A DNA stretch of 64,000 nucleotides from Betaproteobacteria bacterium (lineage in GTDB: Bacteria > Pseudomonadota > Gammaproteobacteria > Burkholderiales > Usitatibacteraceae): assembly GCA_016791265.1 (NCBI GenBank), contig JAEUMY010000013.1:170267-234266 (forward strand), given 5' to 3'. The notes beneath the pieces are model-generated. The model did not search any database. It saw nothing but the letters and a program-made list of their open reading frames with translations, and was not told where the DNA came from. Positions 53,101 to 60,950 of this stretch are shown here, in pieces. Position 1 is the first letter of the stretch. Each line of letters begins with the position of its first letter. The position numbers and the translations under genes were made by a program.

Positions 53101-53608
53101 CAACATTCTCAAGGTGGCGAAGAACGCGGTGGACCTGCAACGCGCGGGCGTATGGGTCAACATCGGCGCGCACGGCCAGCGCGAGGGGCTGGCGGCGCAT
53201 TGGGAGATGTGGACGCTCGGCAAGGGTGGCGCCACCCCGCTGGAGGCGATCCGCGCCGCGACGCTGGACCCCGCGCGCGCGCTGGGGCTCGACCAGGACA
53301 TCGGCTCGCTGGAGCCGGGAAAGTTGGCCGATCTCGTCATCATCGCGGGCGATGTGCTGAAGGACATCGAACAGTCCGACCGCATCACCCACGTGATGCA
53401 GAACGGGCGGGTGTATGACGTGGCGACGATGAATGAAGTGGGCGCCACGCCGAAAGCGAGGAAGCCCTTCTTCTTCGAGCAGGGGTTTGTCTCCGGCGCG
53501 CGCAGCGCGCAGGCACAGACGCAAATGCACGCGCAGAACTCCGCGCAGATTCCAGGCTTGCCGGCGAGCGACGGCACGGGATTTCATGAGGGCTGCGGCT
53601 GCCACTGA
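50186..53608 (+). CDS. Exported TolB-like beta-propeller/amidohydrolase fusion
   Basis: A 1140-residue protein. A signal peptide (AAAALAALLFVASIHSLAQD) leads to WD40/TolB-type propeller repeats, each with an SPDGK-type turn (VDVSPDGKRIVFD, RFSPDGKRITYMS, AFSPDGRYLYYS, PSPDGKWLAFV). The C-terminal amidohydrolase domain begins near residue 700 (VVISGARIVTMKGAD), with metal motif DAHWHGGMSEGG and a C-terminal GKLADLVIIAGDVL. It should act in the periplasm as a hydrolase or peptidase of the imidazolonepropionase-like type. The palindrome at 52339 encodes RIFA. The final residues are Cys/His-rich. Confidence 0.88.
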   Translation: MTFARSAAAALAALLFVASIHSLAQDAPKDAAKPAGADTKPATPEKKKWDVNNPPGEKAIVKLDTRTGTWMTVDVSPDGKRIVFDLLGDLYLLPIEGGDAKPLTSTIAWEMQARFSPDGKRITYMSDAGGGDNVWVMDADGKNAREVSKEPFRLMNNPVWHPNGQYIAARKHYTGTRSAGSGEIWLFHVSGAADGGGVQLNEKPNWQKDLGEPAFSPDGRYLYYSQDTTPGTTFEYNKDSNKQIYQIFRRDLQRGKTEAFVSGPGGAVRPTPSPDGKWLAFVRRVREQSTLFLMNLSSGEEKPVWSGLERDMQEAWAMHGVYPAFAWMPGSKEIVVWAQGRLWRLDLFGGADGMAKAKDIPFRVQHEREVRVPVRFAQTVSPETFNVHQLRWANVSPSGDKVVYSALGQLYVKPLAGGDARRVTTQNEHFEFFPRFSRDGTKLVFTTWNDQTLGSVRVLDLKTNKETIVTREPGKYLQPVFSPDGTSVLYVKQRGGYLTSPWHGIENGVYVVSADAKTAPRLLTEDGLWPQFGKSNEHFYLTRIRMTGEVDREATLVRLKLDMSEEAQIIAKGDQTSDFAIAPNGEWLAFRERYRTYVMPLPLAGRAVTIGPKAKTLPLKGLDVNAGDWLHWSGDSSAVHFALGDELFTRPLKDTFDWLPDAQKPSPKPSENGIKIGFTAKTDAPTATVVISGARIVTMKGADHNEVIENGRIVVRGQRIFAVGRAADIAVPPGATLIDATGKTIIPGIVDAHWHGGMSEGGIIPQQSWINYASLAFGVTAMHDPSNDTPSIFTQAELQRAGKVVGPRIYSTGTILYGAKGTFTAEINSLEDALTHLKRMKAAGAISVKSYNQPRRDQRQQVLEAARQTRMMVTPEGGSLFQHNMTMVIDGHTTLEHAIPVVKSYDDVKQLWTQTRVAYTPTLGVAYGGLDGEHYWYARTDVWRHPLLTKYVPKSTLWSRAVRRPTAPDEDFNILKVAKNAVDLQRAGVWVNIGAHGQREGLAAHWEMWTLGKGGATPLEAIRAATLDPARALGLDQDIGSLEPGKLADLVIIAGDVLKDIEQSDRITHVMQNGRVYDVATMNEVGATPKARKPFFFEQGFVSGARSAQAQTQMHAQNSAQIPGLPASDGTGFHEGCGCH

Positions 53609-53617
53609 TCCGCACTG

Positions 53618-53629
53618 GCGAATATTCGC
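53618..53629. repeat. Iterated palindrome copy, intergenic
   Basis: Exact copy 10 bp after the amidohydrolase gene, next to a minus-strand terminator. Confidence 0.95.
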
Positions 53630-53631
53630 AA

Positions 53632-53669
53632 GAAAAAGTGCCGATGGCCGCATCCCGCGATCCATCGGC
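53632..53669 (-). terminator. Rho-independent terminator for the CHASE3 kinase gene
   Basis: An 8-bp stem GCCGATGG/CCATCGGC (53640-53647 with 53662-53669) with AAAAA just left of it, i.e. oriented for minus-strand transcription, about 180 bp beyond the kinase stop. Confidence 0.7.
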
Positions 53670-53849
53670 CAACGGGGAGGTCGTTGCCGTGAGTCGTCTG
53701 GCAACGGCGTTCCGTTCACCCTTCACGCGGGTCATGCCGACGATGTTTTTTGTGATCCGGCCGGCGAGAGGATCGAGGACACGGCCGACAAGCGGCAGTG
53801 ATCCACAAGCGAAGCAGCCCGCTGCGTGGCCGGGGCGGCACTGTCCGGG

Positions 53850-55250
53850 TCAGCCGTTCATCTGCGTCACCGTGCGATCACGAGGCAGCCAGAAAATCAG
53901 TCGCGTGCCGCGTCCCGGCGCCGCATCGATCTCGAAACCGCCCTCCAGCGCGCGCATGCGCTCGCGCATGCCGATGAGTCCGTGCGACGTGGGCTGGTGC
54001 TGCGTGCCCGGCTCCATGCCGACGCCGTTGTCGGTGATGGTCATCTCCACACCGCTGTCGCGGCGGCGCATGACGATGTCGACCTGCGTGGCTTGCGCGT
54101 ACTTGGCGATGTTGGTGAGCGACTCCTGCAGCACGCGGTAAAGCGCGATGGAGTGTTGCTCGCCCAGGCGGATCTCGCGCTCGGGCAGGCTCAGGTTGCA
54201 CACGCAGCCAGTGCGCTCGGTGAACTGTCCACAGTGCCCGCGAAACGCGGCGGCGTAGTCGAGATTGTCGATCAAGGTGGGCCGGAGGTCTTCGATGATG
54301 CGGCGCTTCACCTTGATGGCTTCGTCCAACGCGGTCAGGGCGCGGGTGAGCTTGCCGTGCGCCTTCTCGTCGGCGCGCACGGCCGCCTCGTTGGCGGCCA
54401 TGTTCAGGTCCAGCTTGATGGCCGAAAGCGTTCCGCCGAGCTCGTCGTGCAGCTCGCGCGCGAGGCGATGGCATTCGGTCTCCTGCAAATCCTGCAAGTG
54501 AATGGAAAGCTCGCGGAGCGCCGCCGTGCGCTCGTTCACCGCGCGTTCGAGCGCGCCGCGCTGGGCGGCGAGGTCGGCCTGCTCGCGCTGGCGGCGGCGA
54601 AACTCGATCAGGATTGTGTACGCGCCAGCGAGGATGAGCAGCGCATTGACCACGAAGAGCGCGACAAATCCCCAGCGGACCTTGGCCTCCAGCGCCTGGC
54701 GCTCGGCCAGCTTGGCCGCGCGGACGCCCTCCTCCAGCTCGTTGATGCGGGCGATGTTGAGGTCGAGAATCGCCATCAGTTGCTTGCCCGCGTTGGCCCG
54801 CACCAGGTCGGCGGCGAGGTCGAACGACTTGAAATCCGCCAGCGCGACGGTCTTCTCCGCATCGGCGATCTTGTCGCGGGCGACGGTGTCGATGCCTTTG
54901 AGCAGATCGTCGTACCCGTCTCGGTCGCGGGTGAGCTTGCGAATATTCGCAACGCCATCGTCGATGGCCTTGATGTCCTTTGGAAAGGGTTGCAGGTAGG
55001 CGCGGTCGCGGGTGAGCAGGAAGCCGCGCTGCGCGCTTTCCAGTCGCAGGAGCTGCGAGCGAAGCCGCTCCAAGCTCACCATGATGAGTCGCGCCTGGGC
55101 GGCCGCGGCCTGCGTCTCGTCGAGGGTCTTGGCGGCGCGGTGGCCCGCGAAGAGACCCAGCCCGTTCAGCACCAGCAACACGGCCAGGAGCGCCAGGCCC
55201 GCCCGCGAAAGCAGGCTGCGATACAGGGCGTCGAGGTCGTTGCGCGACAT
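53850..55250 (-). CDS. CHASE3-type sensor histidine kinase (NarX/DesK family)
   Basis: A 466-residue membrane kinase. Helix 1 (LALLAVLLVLNGLGLFA) is followed by a periplasmic CHASE3-like helical sensor (about residues 35-180) and helix 2 (WGFVALFVVNALLILAGAY). The HisKA_3 phospho-acceptor is His in CHRLARELHDELGGTLSAI, and the HATPase has QESLTNIAKYAQA, TDNGVGME and HGLIGMRERM. Such kinases pair with NarL/FixJ regulators, but none is adjacent in this window. The palindrome at 54939 encodes ANIR inside the sensor domain. Confidence 0.9.
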   Translation of the reverse strand: MSRNDLDALYRSLLSRAGLALLAVLLVLNGLGLFAGHRAAKTLDETQAAAAQARLIMVSLERLRSQLLRLESAQRGFLLTRDRAYLQPFPKDIKAIDDGVANIRKLTRDRDGYDDLLKGIDTVARDKIADAEKTVALADFKSFDLAADLVRANAGKQLMAILDLNIARINELEEGVRAAKLAERQALEAKVRWGFVALFVVNALLILAGAYTILIEFRRRQREQADLAAQRGALERAVNERTAALRELSIHLQDLQETECHRLARELHDELGGTLSAIKLDLNMAANEAAVRADEKAHGKLTRALTALDEAIKVKRRIIEDLRPTLIDNLDYAAAFRGHCGQFTERTGCVCNLSLPEREIRLGEQHSIALYRVLQESLTNIAKYAQATQVDIVMRRRDSGVEMTITDNGVGMEPGTQHQPTSHGLIGMRERMRALEGGFEIDAAPGRGTRLIFWLPRDRTVTQMNG

Positions 55251-55532
55251 GGCGGCGGGTGGCGGCAGCTAAAGGGGGTATGAAGGGTCGTTGTTGGCGC
55301 AGTGTAACGACACCGGCCCGGCGGAACAATCCACGCGGCGCCGGAATCGTCAAAGCCAGCGTTCGTCCCGTGGGCAGCGCTGCGGGCGGCGTGGACGAAT
55401 CCGGGCATGGGACCCTGAACGCACGGTCCCGATGTCGAGTGGACGCCCACGTTTCCGCCACGCCGGCAGATGTTGGCAAATCCTCCGCGCAACATGGCGG
55501 TATGCTGCGGCTTTCGTCTCACCTAGTCCGCC

Positions 55533-56645
55533 ATGTCCCCACTCATCCACGCCTTCACGGGCCGTTGGCGCACGTCGTTTGGCGTGCTGACGCTGAACAT
55601 CGCCGGCACACGGGTGACCGGACACTACGGTGAACACGGCGCGCTCGCCGGCACGTTGGACGGCGACACGCTCAGCTTCGACTACGAGGAGCCGGGCGAG
55701 CGCGGCTCGGGAGCATTCACCCTGAAACGAGCGGGGCGGTTCGTCGGCCGCTATCTGGCCGAAGGCGGTGACACGCCGCGTCCATGGATCGGTGAGCGCG
55801 GCTGGGACGGGCTGTACGAAACGACATTCGGCCGCTTGCGCCTGCTGCACGCGGCCGACGGCGTGGAAGGCTTCTATGAGGCTGCCGGCCCCGCCGCATT
55901 GCGGGGGCGCGCCGACGGCGACCGCCTGCACTTCCACTACGAGGAAAAGAACGCCAGCGGCGAGGGCTACTTCGTCATGGCGGAGGACGGCGAATCCTTC
56001 ACCGGCCAGTGGCGCGCGAGCGGCGACGAGGAATGGAGCGACTGGACCGGCACGCGCATGCACGCGGAGCGCGGCATTCAGTGGCTCTTCGTGCTGGAAG
56101 CGCATTGGCAGAAGAGCCTCGCCGACAACGACTACGCGTTCGGCGACATGCTCAGGGAAGTGTTCGCGCGCCTAGCGAATATTCGCGTGCGCCATCGCAT
56201 CTTTCACGACGCGGACAGTCTGGCGCATTGGTGCCGCGAGCTGATGTATCTGGCCGAGCCGGCGGTGCTGGTCATCGCCAGCCACGGCACGGAGCGCGGG
56301 CTCTCGGTGCATGGCGAGATCATCAACACCCCGCGCATCATGCAAAGCCTCGCCACGGCGGAAACGCTGAAGTATCTGCACTTCTCCGCCTGCCTCGTGG
56401 CCAACGACGAGGCGCGGTCGCTGAAGTCGCCGCCCTTCCCCGTATCCGGCTACACCACGAGTGTGGACTGGGGGGCGTCGGCCATGATCGAGTTCACGCT
56501 GCTGGACATGGTGTTGAACCGCGGCATGACGCCCGATGCGGCGGCGGCGATGCTGCCGAAGCTGGTGACGTATGCACTGGATGAGGCACCTGAAAGGTCG
56601 CCGTATCCGCCGGCCGGATTTCGTTTTTTTCCGAAGGCAAAGTGA
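55533..56645 (+). CDS. Caspase-like protein with duplicated N-terminal beta module
   Basis: A 370-residue protein. Residues 8-88 and 90-172 are two copies of one module: GRWRTSFGVLTLNIAG..DGDTLSFDYEE..W.G.R versus GLYETTFGRLRLLHAADG..DGDRLHFHYEE..WTGTR. The C-terminal part has a caspase-like His-Cys pair: His251 after a hydrophobic strand (AVLVIASHGTERG) and Cys287 after another (LKYLHFSACLVAND). This is the order and spacing of CHAT/caspase-fold proteases. No signal peptide. The palindrome at 56175 encodes ANIR between the halves. Protease activity is inferred. Confidence 0.6.
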   Translation: MSPLIHAFTGRWRTSFGVLTLNIAGTRVTGHYGEHGALAGTLDGDTLSFDYEEPGERGSGAFTLKRAGRFVGRYLAEGGDTPRPWIGERGWDGLYETTFGRLRLLHAADGVEGFYEAAGPAALRGRADGDRLHFHYEEKNASGEGYFVMAEDGESFTGQWRASGDEEWSDWTGTRMHAERGIQWLFVLEAHWQKSLADNDYAFGDMLREVFARLANIRVRHRIFHDADSLAHWCRELMYLAEPAVLVIASHGTERGLSVHGEIINTPRIMQSLATAETLKYLHFSACLVANDEARSLKSPPFPVSGYTTSVDWGASAMIEFTLLDMVLNRGMTPDAAAAMLPKLVTYALDEAPERSPYPPAGFRFFPKAK

Positions 56646-56652
56646 GCGTTCG

Positions 56653-57018
56653 ATGACCGGATTGGGCGCAATCGTCGTAGTTTCAGGTTTGGCTCTGACC
56701 ATCGGCGGGGGCATCTGGCTGATACTCGATCTGCGCGGTCGGGGACAACTGCCGGACGAGGGAATCATTCTGCTTGCCCGCCAAGTTTCTTCTACTCACA
56801 GCAATATCGAAGTCGAGTACCAGTTCAAGGGTGAGACTTACAGAGTACTGCTGCCAGACGCACGAAGCTCTGCTGGGCTCGTTCCGATTTCGATTCATCC
56901 GCAAGCACCGGATTGTCCGGTACCGGTACTTTTTAGAAGAAGGCTCGGGCTCGGAGCATTGACGGCGACCTCGGGCCTCATCTGCATCAGCTTTGGCGCG
57001 TGGATGCTCGCCAAATAG
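56653..57018 (+). CDS. DUF3592-like small membrane protein
   Basis: A 121-residue protein with an N-terminal helix (GAIVVVSGLALTIGGGIWLI), a central beta domain (IEVEYQFKGETYRVLLPDAR) and a C-terminal helix (LGALTATSGLICISFGAWML). This hairpin topology with a small soluble domain between helices is that of DUF3592 proteins. It starts 7 bp after the caspase-like gene, so the two may be co-expressed. Function unknown. Confidence 0.65.
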   Translation: MTGLGAIVVVSGLALTIGGGIWLILDLRGRGQLPDEGIILLARQVSSTHSNIEVEYQFKGETYRVLLPDARSSAGLVPISIHPQAPDCPVPVLFRRRLGLGALTATSGLICISFGAWMLAK

Positions 57019-57164
57019 CCGATTTGCAGTTGGACCCGACTCTTATTGCGAGTATTCGCTAGGCGACTGACGGCGCACAGACCAGGTCATGCCACGGTTC
57101 CGCCATATTCCCGAGCCACTCAAACCGCATTCGAATGCTGCAATGGTGTCCACAAAGGACCACC

Positions 57165-58373
57165 ATGCACAGCAGCTATTCCCGCATCGACAACGATGTC
57201 ACCCTTATTGGTGCCAGCTTCGCCGGCCTCGCCTGCGCTCGCGCGCTGGCCAAACGCGGTGCGCAGGTCACGCTGCTGGACCGCAAAGCCGACGTGGGCG
57301 AGAAGCTGCACACGACCGGCATATTGGTGAAGGAGGCAGCGGAGCAGGAGGAAATCCTCCGCGACATGCCGCCGTATCTGGTGCGGCGCGTGGAGGGTGT
57401 GCGGCTTTACTCGCCCAATCTGCGCCATATCGACCTCGATGCGCCGGGCTACTACTTTCTCGCCACCGACACACCCAATCTCATGCGCTGGCTGGCCAAT
57501 CGCGCGCGCAGCGAAGGGGTGCGCGTGGTGCTGGGGACTGCATTCCAGAATGCGGTGGAGCGGGACGATGGCTGGAACTTGGATGGCGCGGGCCGCGTGG
57601 GGCATACGCGCTATCTGGTGGGCGCGGATGGGCCGTCGTCGCGCGTGGCGCGCCTGCTCCATCTCGGCGTCAATCGGGAATTCCTGACCGGGGTCGAGTA
57701 CGAATATTGTCGTGACATCGCTTCAGGCGATGCCACGATCCCTTCGGGACCGCCTGCGGCGTCCGGTCTGAGTTCCCCGGACTCAGCCTCGTCGCATTCA
57801 GATGTTGATCTGGAAGGCCGGCTGCACTGCTTCATCGACAAGCAGCTCGCGCCCGGCTACATCGGCTGGGTGGTGCCGGGCGTGCATCACCTGCAGGTCG
57901 GGCTCGCGCGCCGTCAGGGAGCAGGCAGCCTCTCGGCCACGCAGGCGATGACGCAGTTTCTGGAAAAGATCGCGCCCATCGCGGACTTCCGTAGTGCGTC
58001 ACCAGTGTCGGTACGCGCGGGGCTCATTCCCTGCGGCGGGCTGGTGTCGCCATTGGCGCGGCCACGCGCACTGCTGGTGGGCGATGCCGCCGGGATGGTG
58101 TCGCCGGTGACGGCGGGCGGCATTCACACCGCGCTGAAGCATGGCCACGCGGCGGGCCACGCCATCGCGGATTTCCTGCAGGGCAAGGCGGGCGATCCGT
58201 GTGGCGCGTTCACGCAGAGCTATCCCCGCTTTCGCACCAAGCGCGCGCTGCGCTGGCTGTTCGATCACGGACAGACCGACTGGGCATTCAACCTGTTTCT
58301 CAACACCCCGCCGCTCCGCTGGGCGGCGGGAAAGGTTTACTTTCACCGAAAGGGCGTGTGGGCCGGGAAGTGA
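57165..58373 (+). CDS. FAD-dependent oxidoreductase, geranylgeranyl-reductase type
   Basis: A 402-residue flavoprotein. NDVTLIGASFAGLACARALA is the FAD-binding start, TLLDRKADVGEKLHTTGI follows, and GLIPCGGLVSPLARPRALLV then GDAAGMVSPVTAGGIHTAL is the second FAD motif (GD) of the GGR/PHBH superfamily. AAAGGA precedes ATG 57165. Between EYEYC and EGRLHCF lies a low-complexity Ser/Ala/Asp/Pro stretch encoded by four consecutive hairpins (57716-57812), probably a surface-loop insertion. It may reduce polyprenyl or aromatic substrates; substrate unknown. Confidence 0.82.
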   Translation: MHSSYSRIDNDVTLIGASFAGLACARALAKRGAQVTLLDRKADVGEKLHTTGILVKEAAEQEEILRDMPPYLVRRVEGVRLYSPNLRHIDLDAPGYYFLATDTPNLMRWLANRARSEGVRVVLGTAFQNAVERDDGWNLDGAGRVGHTRYLVGADGPSSRVARLLHLGVNREFLTGVEYEYCRDIASGDATIPSGPPAASGLSSPDSASSHSDVDLEGRLHCFIDKQLAPGYIGWVVPGVHHLQVGLARRQGAGSLSATQAMTQFLEKIAPIADFRSASPVSVRAGLIPCGGLVSPLARPRALLVGDAAGMVSPVTAGGIHTALKHGHAAGHAIADFLQGKAGDPCGAFTQSYPRFRTKRALRWLFDHGQTDWAFNLFLNTPPLRWAAGKVYFHRKGVWAGK

Positions 58374-58390
58374 TGCTGCACAATGCGGAG

Positions 58391-58948
58391 ATGAACACAC
58401 CCACCGACGACGCCATCATCGCCGAGACCACCGACTGGCTCACCCGCGCGGTGATCGGCCTGAATCTCTGCCCCTTCGCCAAAGCCGTCCACGTGAAGAA
58501 GCAGATCCGCTATGTGGTTTCACATGCGACCACACCCGATGACCTGATGCAGGACCTGCTGCGCGAGCTCGACCATTTGGCGGAAGCCAACCCCGAGACG
58601 ACCGACACCACGCTGCTCATCCATCCGCACGTGCTGAACGACTTCCTCGATTACAACGACTTCCTCGAAGTGGCCGATGCCGCCGTGGAGGAGCTCGACC
58701 TGGAGGGCATCCTGCAGGTGGCGAGCTTCCATCCGCAGTTTCAGTTCGCCGACACCGAGGCCGACGACATCACCAACTACACCAATCGCTCGCCGTATCC
58801 GACGCTGCATCTGTTGCGCGAGGACAGCGTGACACGCGCCGTGGAGGCGTTTCCGGAGGCGGAGTCGATCTTCGAGAAGAACATTGCAACATTGCGGAAG
58901 CTGGGGCATGAGGGGTGGAAGAAGGTTGTTGCAGGCGAGGACAGCTAG
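58391..58948 (+). CDS. DUF1415 family protein
   Basis: A 185-residue cytosolic protein. TTDWLTRAVIGLNLCPFAKA, IRYVVSHATTPDDLMQDL, FNDFL-type acidic stretches and ASFHPQFQFADTEADDITNY then TNRSPYPTLHLLREDSV are DUF1415 signatures; conserved Cys, His and Asn suggest an enzymatic site. Function of the family is not known to me. ATG 58391 lies inside the sequence where homology starts; an alternative ATG at 58373 overlaps the previous stop codon. It is followed by a minus-strand terminator. Confidence 0.88.
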   Translation: MNTPTDDAIIAETTDWLTRAVIGLNLCPFAKAVHVKKQIRYVVSHATTPDDLMQDLLRELDHLAEANPETTDTTLLIHPHVLNDFLDYNDFLEVADAAVEELDLEGILQVASFHPQFQFADTEADDITNYTNRSPYPTLHLLREDSVTRAVEAFPEAESIFEKNIATLRKLGHEGWKKVVAGEDS

Positions 58949-58984
58949 AGACCCATGCGGATAGTTGCAGTAGCCGATTGAATG

Positions 58985-59013
58985 AAAAAGCCCGCCGACT
59001 TTCGTCGACGGGC
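58985..59013 (-). terminator. Terminator of the slipin gene
   Basis: A 10-bp stem with one mismatch (58990-58999 with 59004-59013), TTTC loop, and AAAAA on its left, i.e. T run for minus-strand transcription. It lies 35 bp beyond the slipin stop and closes the rtcB-HNH-slipin locus. Confidence 0.85.
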
Positions 59014-59047
59014 TCAGGTTGAGGTTGAAGAACACACTGGCGAAGAC

Positions 59048-60181
59048 CTAGCGGATTTTCACGAGGTCTTTCAACACGCCATCCAGGCCACCGAACACGG
59101 AGATCTTATCGATCTTTTCGGTCACCTTTTCCAGCGTCTCCAGTTCCTTCAGGCGCAGGGCGGTCGGGTTGTCTTCCATCACCTTGGCGGTGTTCAGCAG
59201 CGAACGGGTCGCAGCCGTTTCCTCGCGACGGCGGATCACGTTGGCTTGCGCCACCTTTTCCGCCTCCACCACGCGGGCGAGGATGGTCTTCATCTCTCCG
59301 GGCAGGATGATGTCCTTCACACCCACCGACTCGACTTCCAGACCGAACCCGGCCACACGACGCTGGATGTGCTCGCTCACCACCTGGTCGATGACGTGCT
59401 TGTCTTCCAGCAGCTCATCCAGGGTGCGCGTACCCACCGCGGCGCGCAGGCCAAACTGGAGTTCCTTGTACAGGTAGTCCAGCGGCTTCCCCTGCTTCGC
59501 GAACGCAACGAGCACGTCGGTGATGCGGTAGCCGGCCGTCAGGTTCACCCGCAGGGACACCTTGTCCTTGGTGAGGATTTCCTGTCCCGCCACTTCCAGC
59601 ACCTGCAGGCGGAGATCCACCGGCATGGCCGAGAGCTCACGCGTGTACTGCCAGAAGCCATGCACGCCGGCCTCCAGCACGCGGTCCACCTTGCCATCCA
59701 CGTACAACACGGCCACGTGGTATTGCGGCACGTGCATGATGAAGAGGCCTTCCAGTCCGGCCACCTTCTTCACCTTGCCGGTGACAGGCGCCAGCTTGGC
59801 CAGCAGCTTCTTGTCCACGTCGAACGTGTCGGCGATGGAGAGCTTCTCCTGCTTGATGTCGATGTAACCCTTCCAGTACAGGCGGCGGGTGTTGGGCGCC
59901 AGCACTTCCACGAGCACGTTGTCCTCGAAACGCAGGCCGACTTCGTCGGCGCCGGTCTCCAGCACATGGAACTCGCGCTTGGCGATTTCAGGCTCCCGCT
60001 TCAGCAGGTACTCGGCCAGCTTGTGATCGAACAGCGGCTTGGCCAGCGGGAACTTCTCGATCGACAAACGAAAGAACGGGTCGAAGTGCGAATATTCGCC
60101 CGGCTCCAGGACTTGAACGAAATCTCCCTTGTTGAAGAGGAGAGCGCGTTCATCCTTCTTGATGTGAAACTTTTTCAGCAT
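59048..60181 (-). CDS. Slipin/SPFH (band 7) family protein
   Basis: A 377-residue protein starting MLKKFHIKKDERALLF, without an obvious N-terminal membrane anchor. The central part is a band 7/SPFH domain (LTKDKVSLRVNLTAGYRITD, VGTRTLDELLEDKHVIDQVV, EHIQRRVAGFGLEVESVGVK then DIILPGEMKTIL), followed by a coiled coil (ARVVEAEKVAQANVIRRREE). SPFH proteins oligomerise into membrane scaffolds. ATG 60181 was checked by frame. It lies downstream of the HNH gene and the two tRNA-like genes on the same strand. A role as membrane platform for the RNA-repair locus is inference. The palindrome at 60088 encodes EYS. Confidence 0.85.
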   Translation of the reverse strand: MLKKFHIKKDERALLFNKGDFVQVLEPGEYSHFDPFFRLSIEKFPLAKPLFDHKLAEYLLKREPEIAKREFHVLETGADEVGLRFEDNVLVEVLAPNTRRLYWKGYIDIKQEKLSIADTFDVDKKLLAKLAPVTGKVKKVAGLEGLFIMHVPQYHVAVLYVDGKVDRVLEAGVHGFWQYTRELSAMPVDLRLQVLEVAGQEILTKDKVSLRVNLTAGYRITDVLVAFAKQGKPLDYLYKELQFGLRAAVGTRTLDELLEDKHVIDQVVSEHIQRRVAGFGLEVESVGVKDIILPGEMKTILARVVEAEKVAQANVIRRREETAATRSLLNTAKVMEDNPTALRLKELETLEKVTEKIDKISVFGGLDGVLKDLVKIR

Positions 60182-60634
60182 GATGCGTCTTCCTTTCTTG
60201 GTTGAAAAAATGGCGGGGGATTTGTGTCCACTGCCGGGGTGTTCATCACGGTGACGATTTCGCGGCGCCGGAATGAATGGGGTTGTCGTCACGATCCGTT
60301 CGTCCTGAGGTATCGAAGGATGAGCGGATCGTGATGACGGAATTTGGTGTGGGGCCACCTCCCGACCGGACGCGGGCTGTCACGCAAACAGATGTCCCAC
60401 GCGAAACGCTGCGTGACGACACCCATGAGCGCGACCCGTGTTGCACCGGCGGGAGACAGGCCGCGCCGCAGATGTGACTGCGCTTCCCCACACTGCAGGA
60501 CGAGCAATCTGATCATTGGCTGTTGCCTGTTCGCGCCGGCACGCGCGCGGTGCCATGGCGTCCGGAGCGGCGTGCATTGTTCCGCACATGAGGTGGCCCC
60601 GGGTGCTGCATGAAGTCCTGATTAAGGACGATGG
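60182..60634. other. Non-coding, hairpin-rich spacer between the tRNA-like pair and slipin
   Basis: 453 bp without a supportable gene. It contains a long imperfect inverted repeat at 60290-60333 (CACGATCCGTTCGTCCT with AGGATGAGCGGATCGTG), resembling the widespread TTCGTCC...GGATGA dispersed repeats, a perfect 8-bp pair GTCACGCA/TGCGTGAC (60379-60386 with 60410-60417) and a GGCAC/GTGCC hairpin near 60540. It could be a structured leader or a further ncRNA. Confidence 0.5.
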
Positions 60635-60703
60635 TTTTCCAGCGGGAGTCGAACCCGCAACCAATCGATTCTTTTCGATCGCTCTACCGATGAGCTATGG
60701 AAA
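60635..60703 (-). tRNA. tRNA-like gene with non-canonical anticodon loop
   Basis: A cloverleaf is clear: acceptor TTTCCA/TGGAAA (6 bp), U8-A9, D-arm GCTC-ATCGGTA-GAGC, T-arm GCGGG-TTCGACT-CCCGC, A73 and an encoded CCA (60632-60634). The middle arm pairs GATCG with CGATT but leaves an 8-nt loop AAAAGAAT (or a 6-nt AAAGAA with a longer stem), with no U33 and no assignable anticodon. Its 5' end is one base from the next tRNA-like gene. It probably cannot decode. A pseudo-tRNA is the alternative. Confidence 0.7.
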
Positions 60704-60704
60704 G

Positions 60705-60775
60705 GGATGATCGTGGGAGTCGAACCCACGACAACCGGCTTTCGCCGGTGCTCTACCAGACTGAGCTAGATCATC
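60705..60775 (-). tRNA. tRNA-like gene with GAAA tetraloop replacing the anticodon loop
   Basis: Perfect 7-bp acceptor GATGATC/GATCATC, U8-A9, D-arm GCTC-AGTCTGGTA-GAGC and canonical T-arm GTGGG-TTCGACT-CCCAC. The anticodon arm is CCGGC-GAAA-GCCGG, a perfect 5-bp stem closed by a GNRA tetraloop, so there is no anticodon. No CCA is encoded. All tertiary-contact bases of the elbow are kept, so the molecule should fold as an L-shape without decoding capacity. It is separated by one base from the next tRNA-like gene. Confidence 0.75.
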
Positions 60776-60899
60776 TTGCATTCAACACCGCCCGCATCGC
60801 GGCATACGGCGCACCAATTTGCAGGTGTGCCGTACCAGGGAGGCACGCAGAACCTCGCCCGCTGTCGATGCGTTTGGAGAAGAATGGGGTTGGGAGGAT

Positions 60900-60911
60900 G
60901 CGAATATTCGC
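60900..60911. repeat. Iterated palindrome copy, intergenic
   Basis: Exact copy between the tRNA-like pair and the HNH gene, 39 bp beyond the HNH stop. Confidence 0.95.
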
Positions 60912-60950
60912 ACCGTCCCGAATGAGTGTCCCCGCAATGCAGGGACAGTG

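Noticed and set aside
60290..60333. Slipin promoter/operator
   Set aside because: The inverted repeat matches the style of a widespread dispersed TTCGTCC/GGATGA repeat, not a specific regulatory site.
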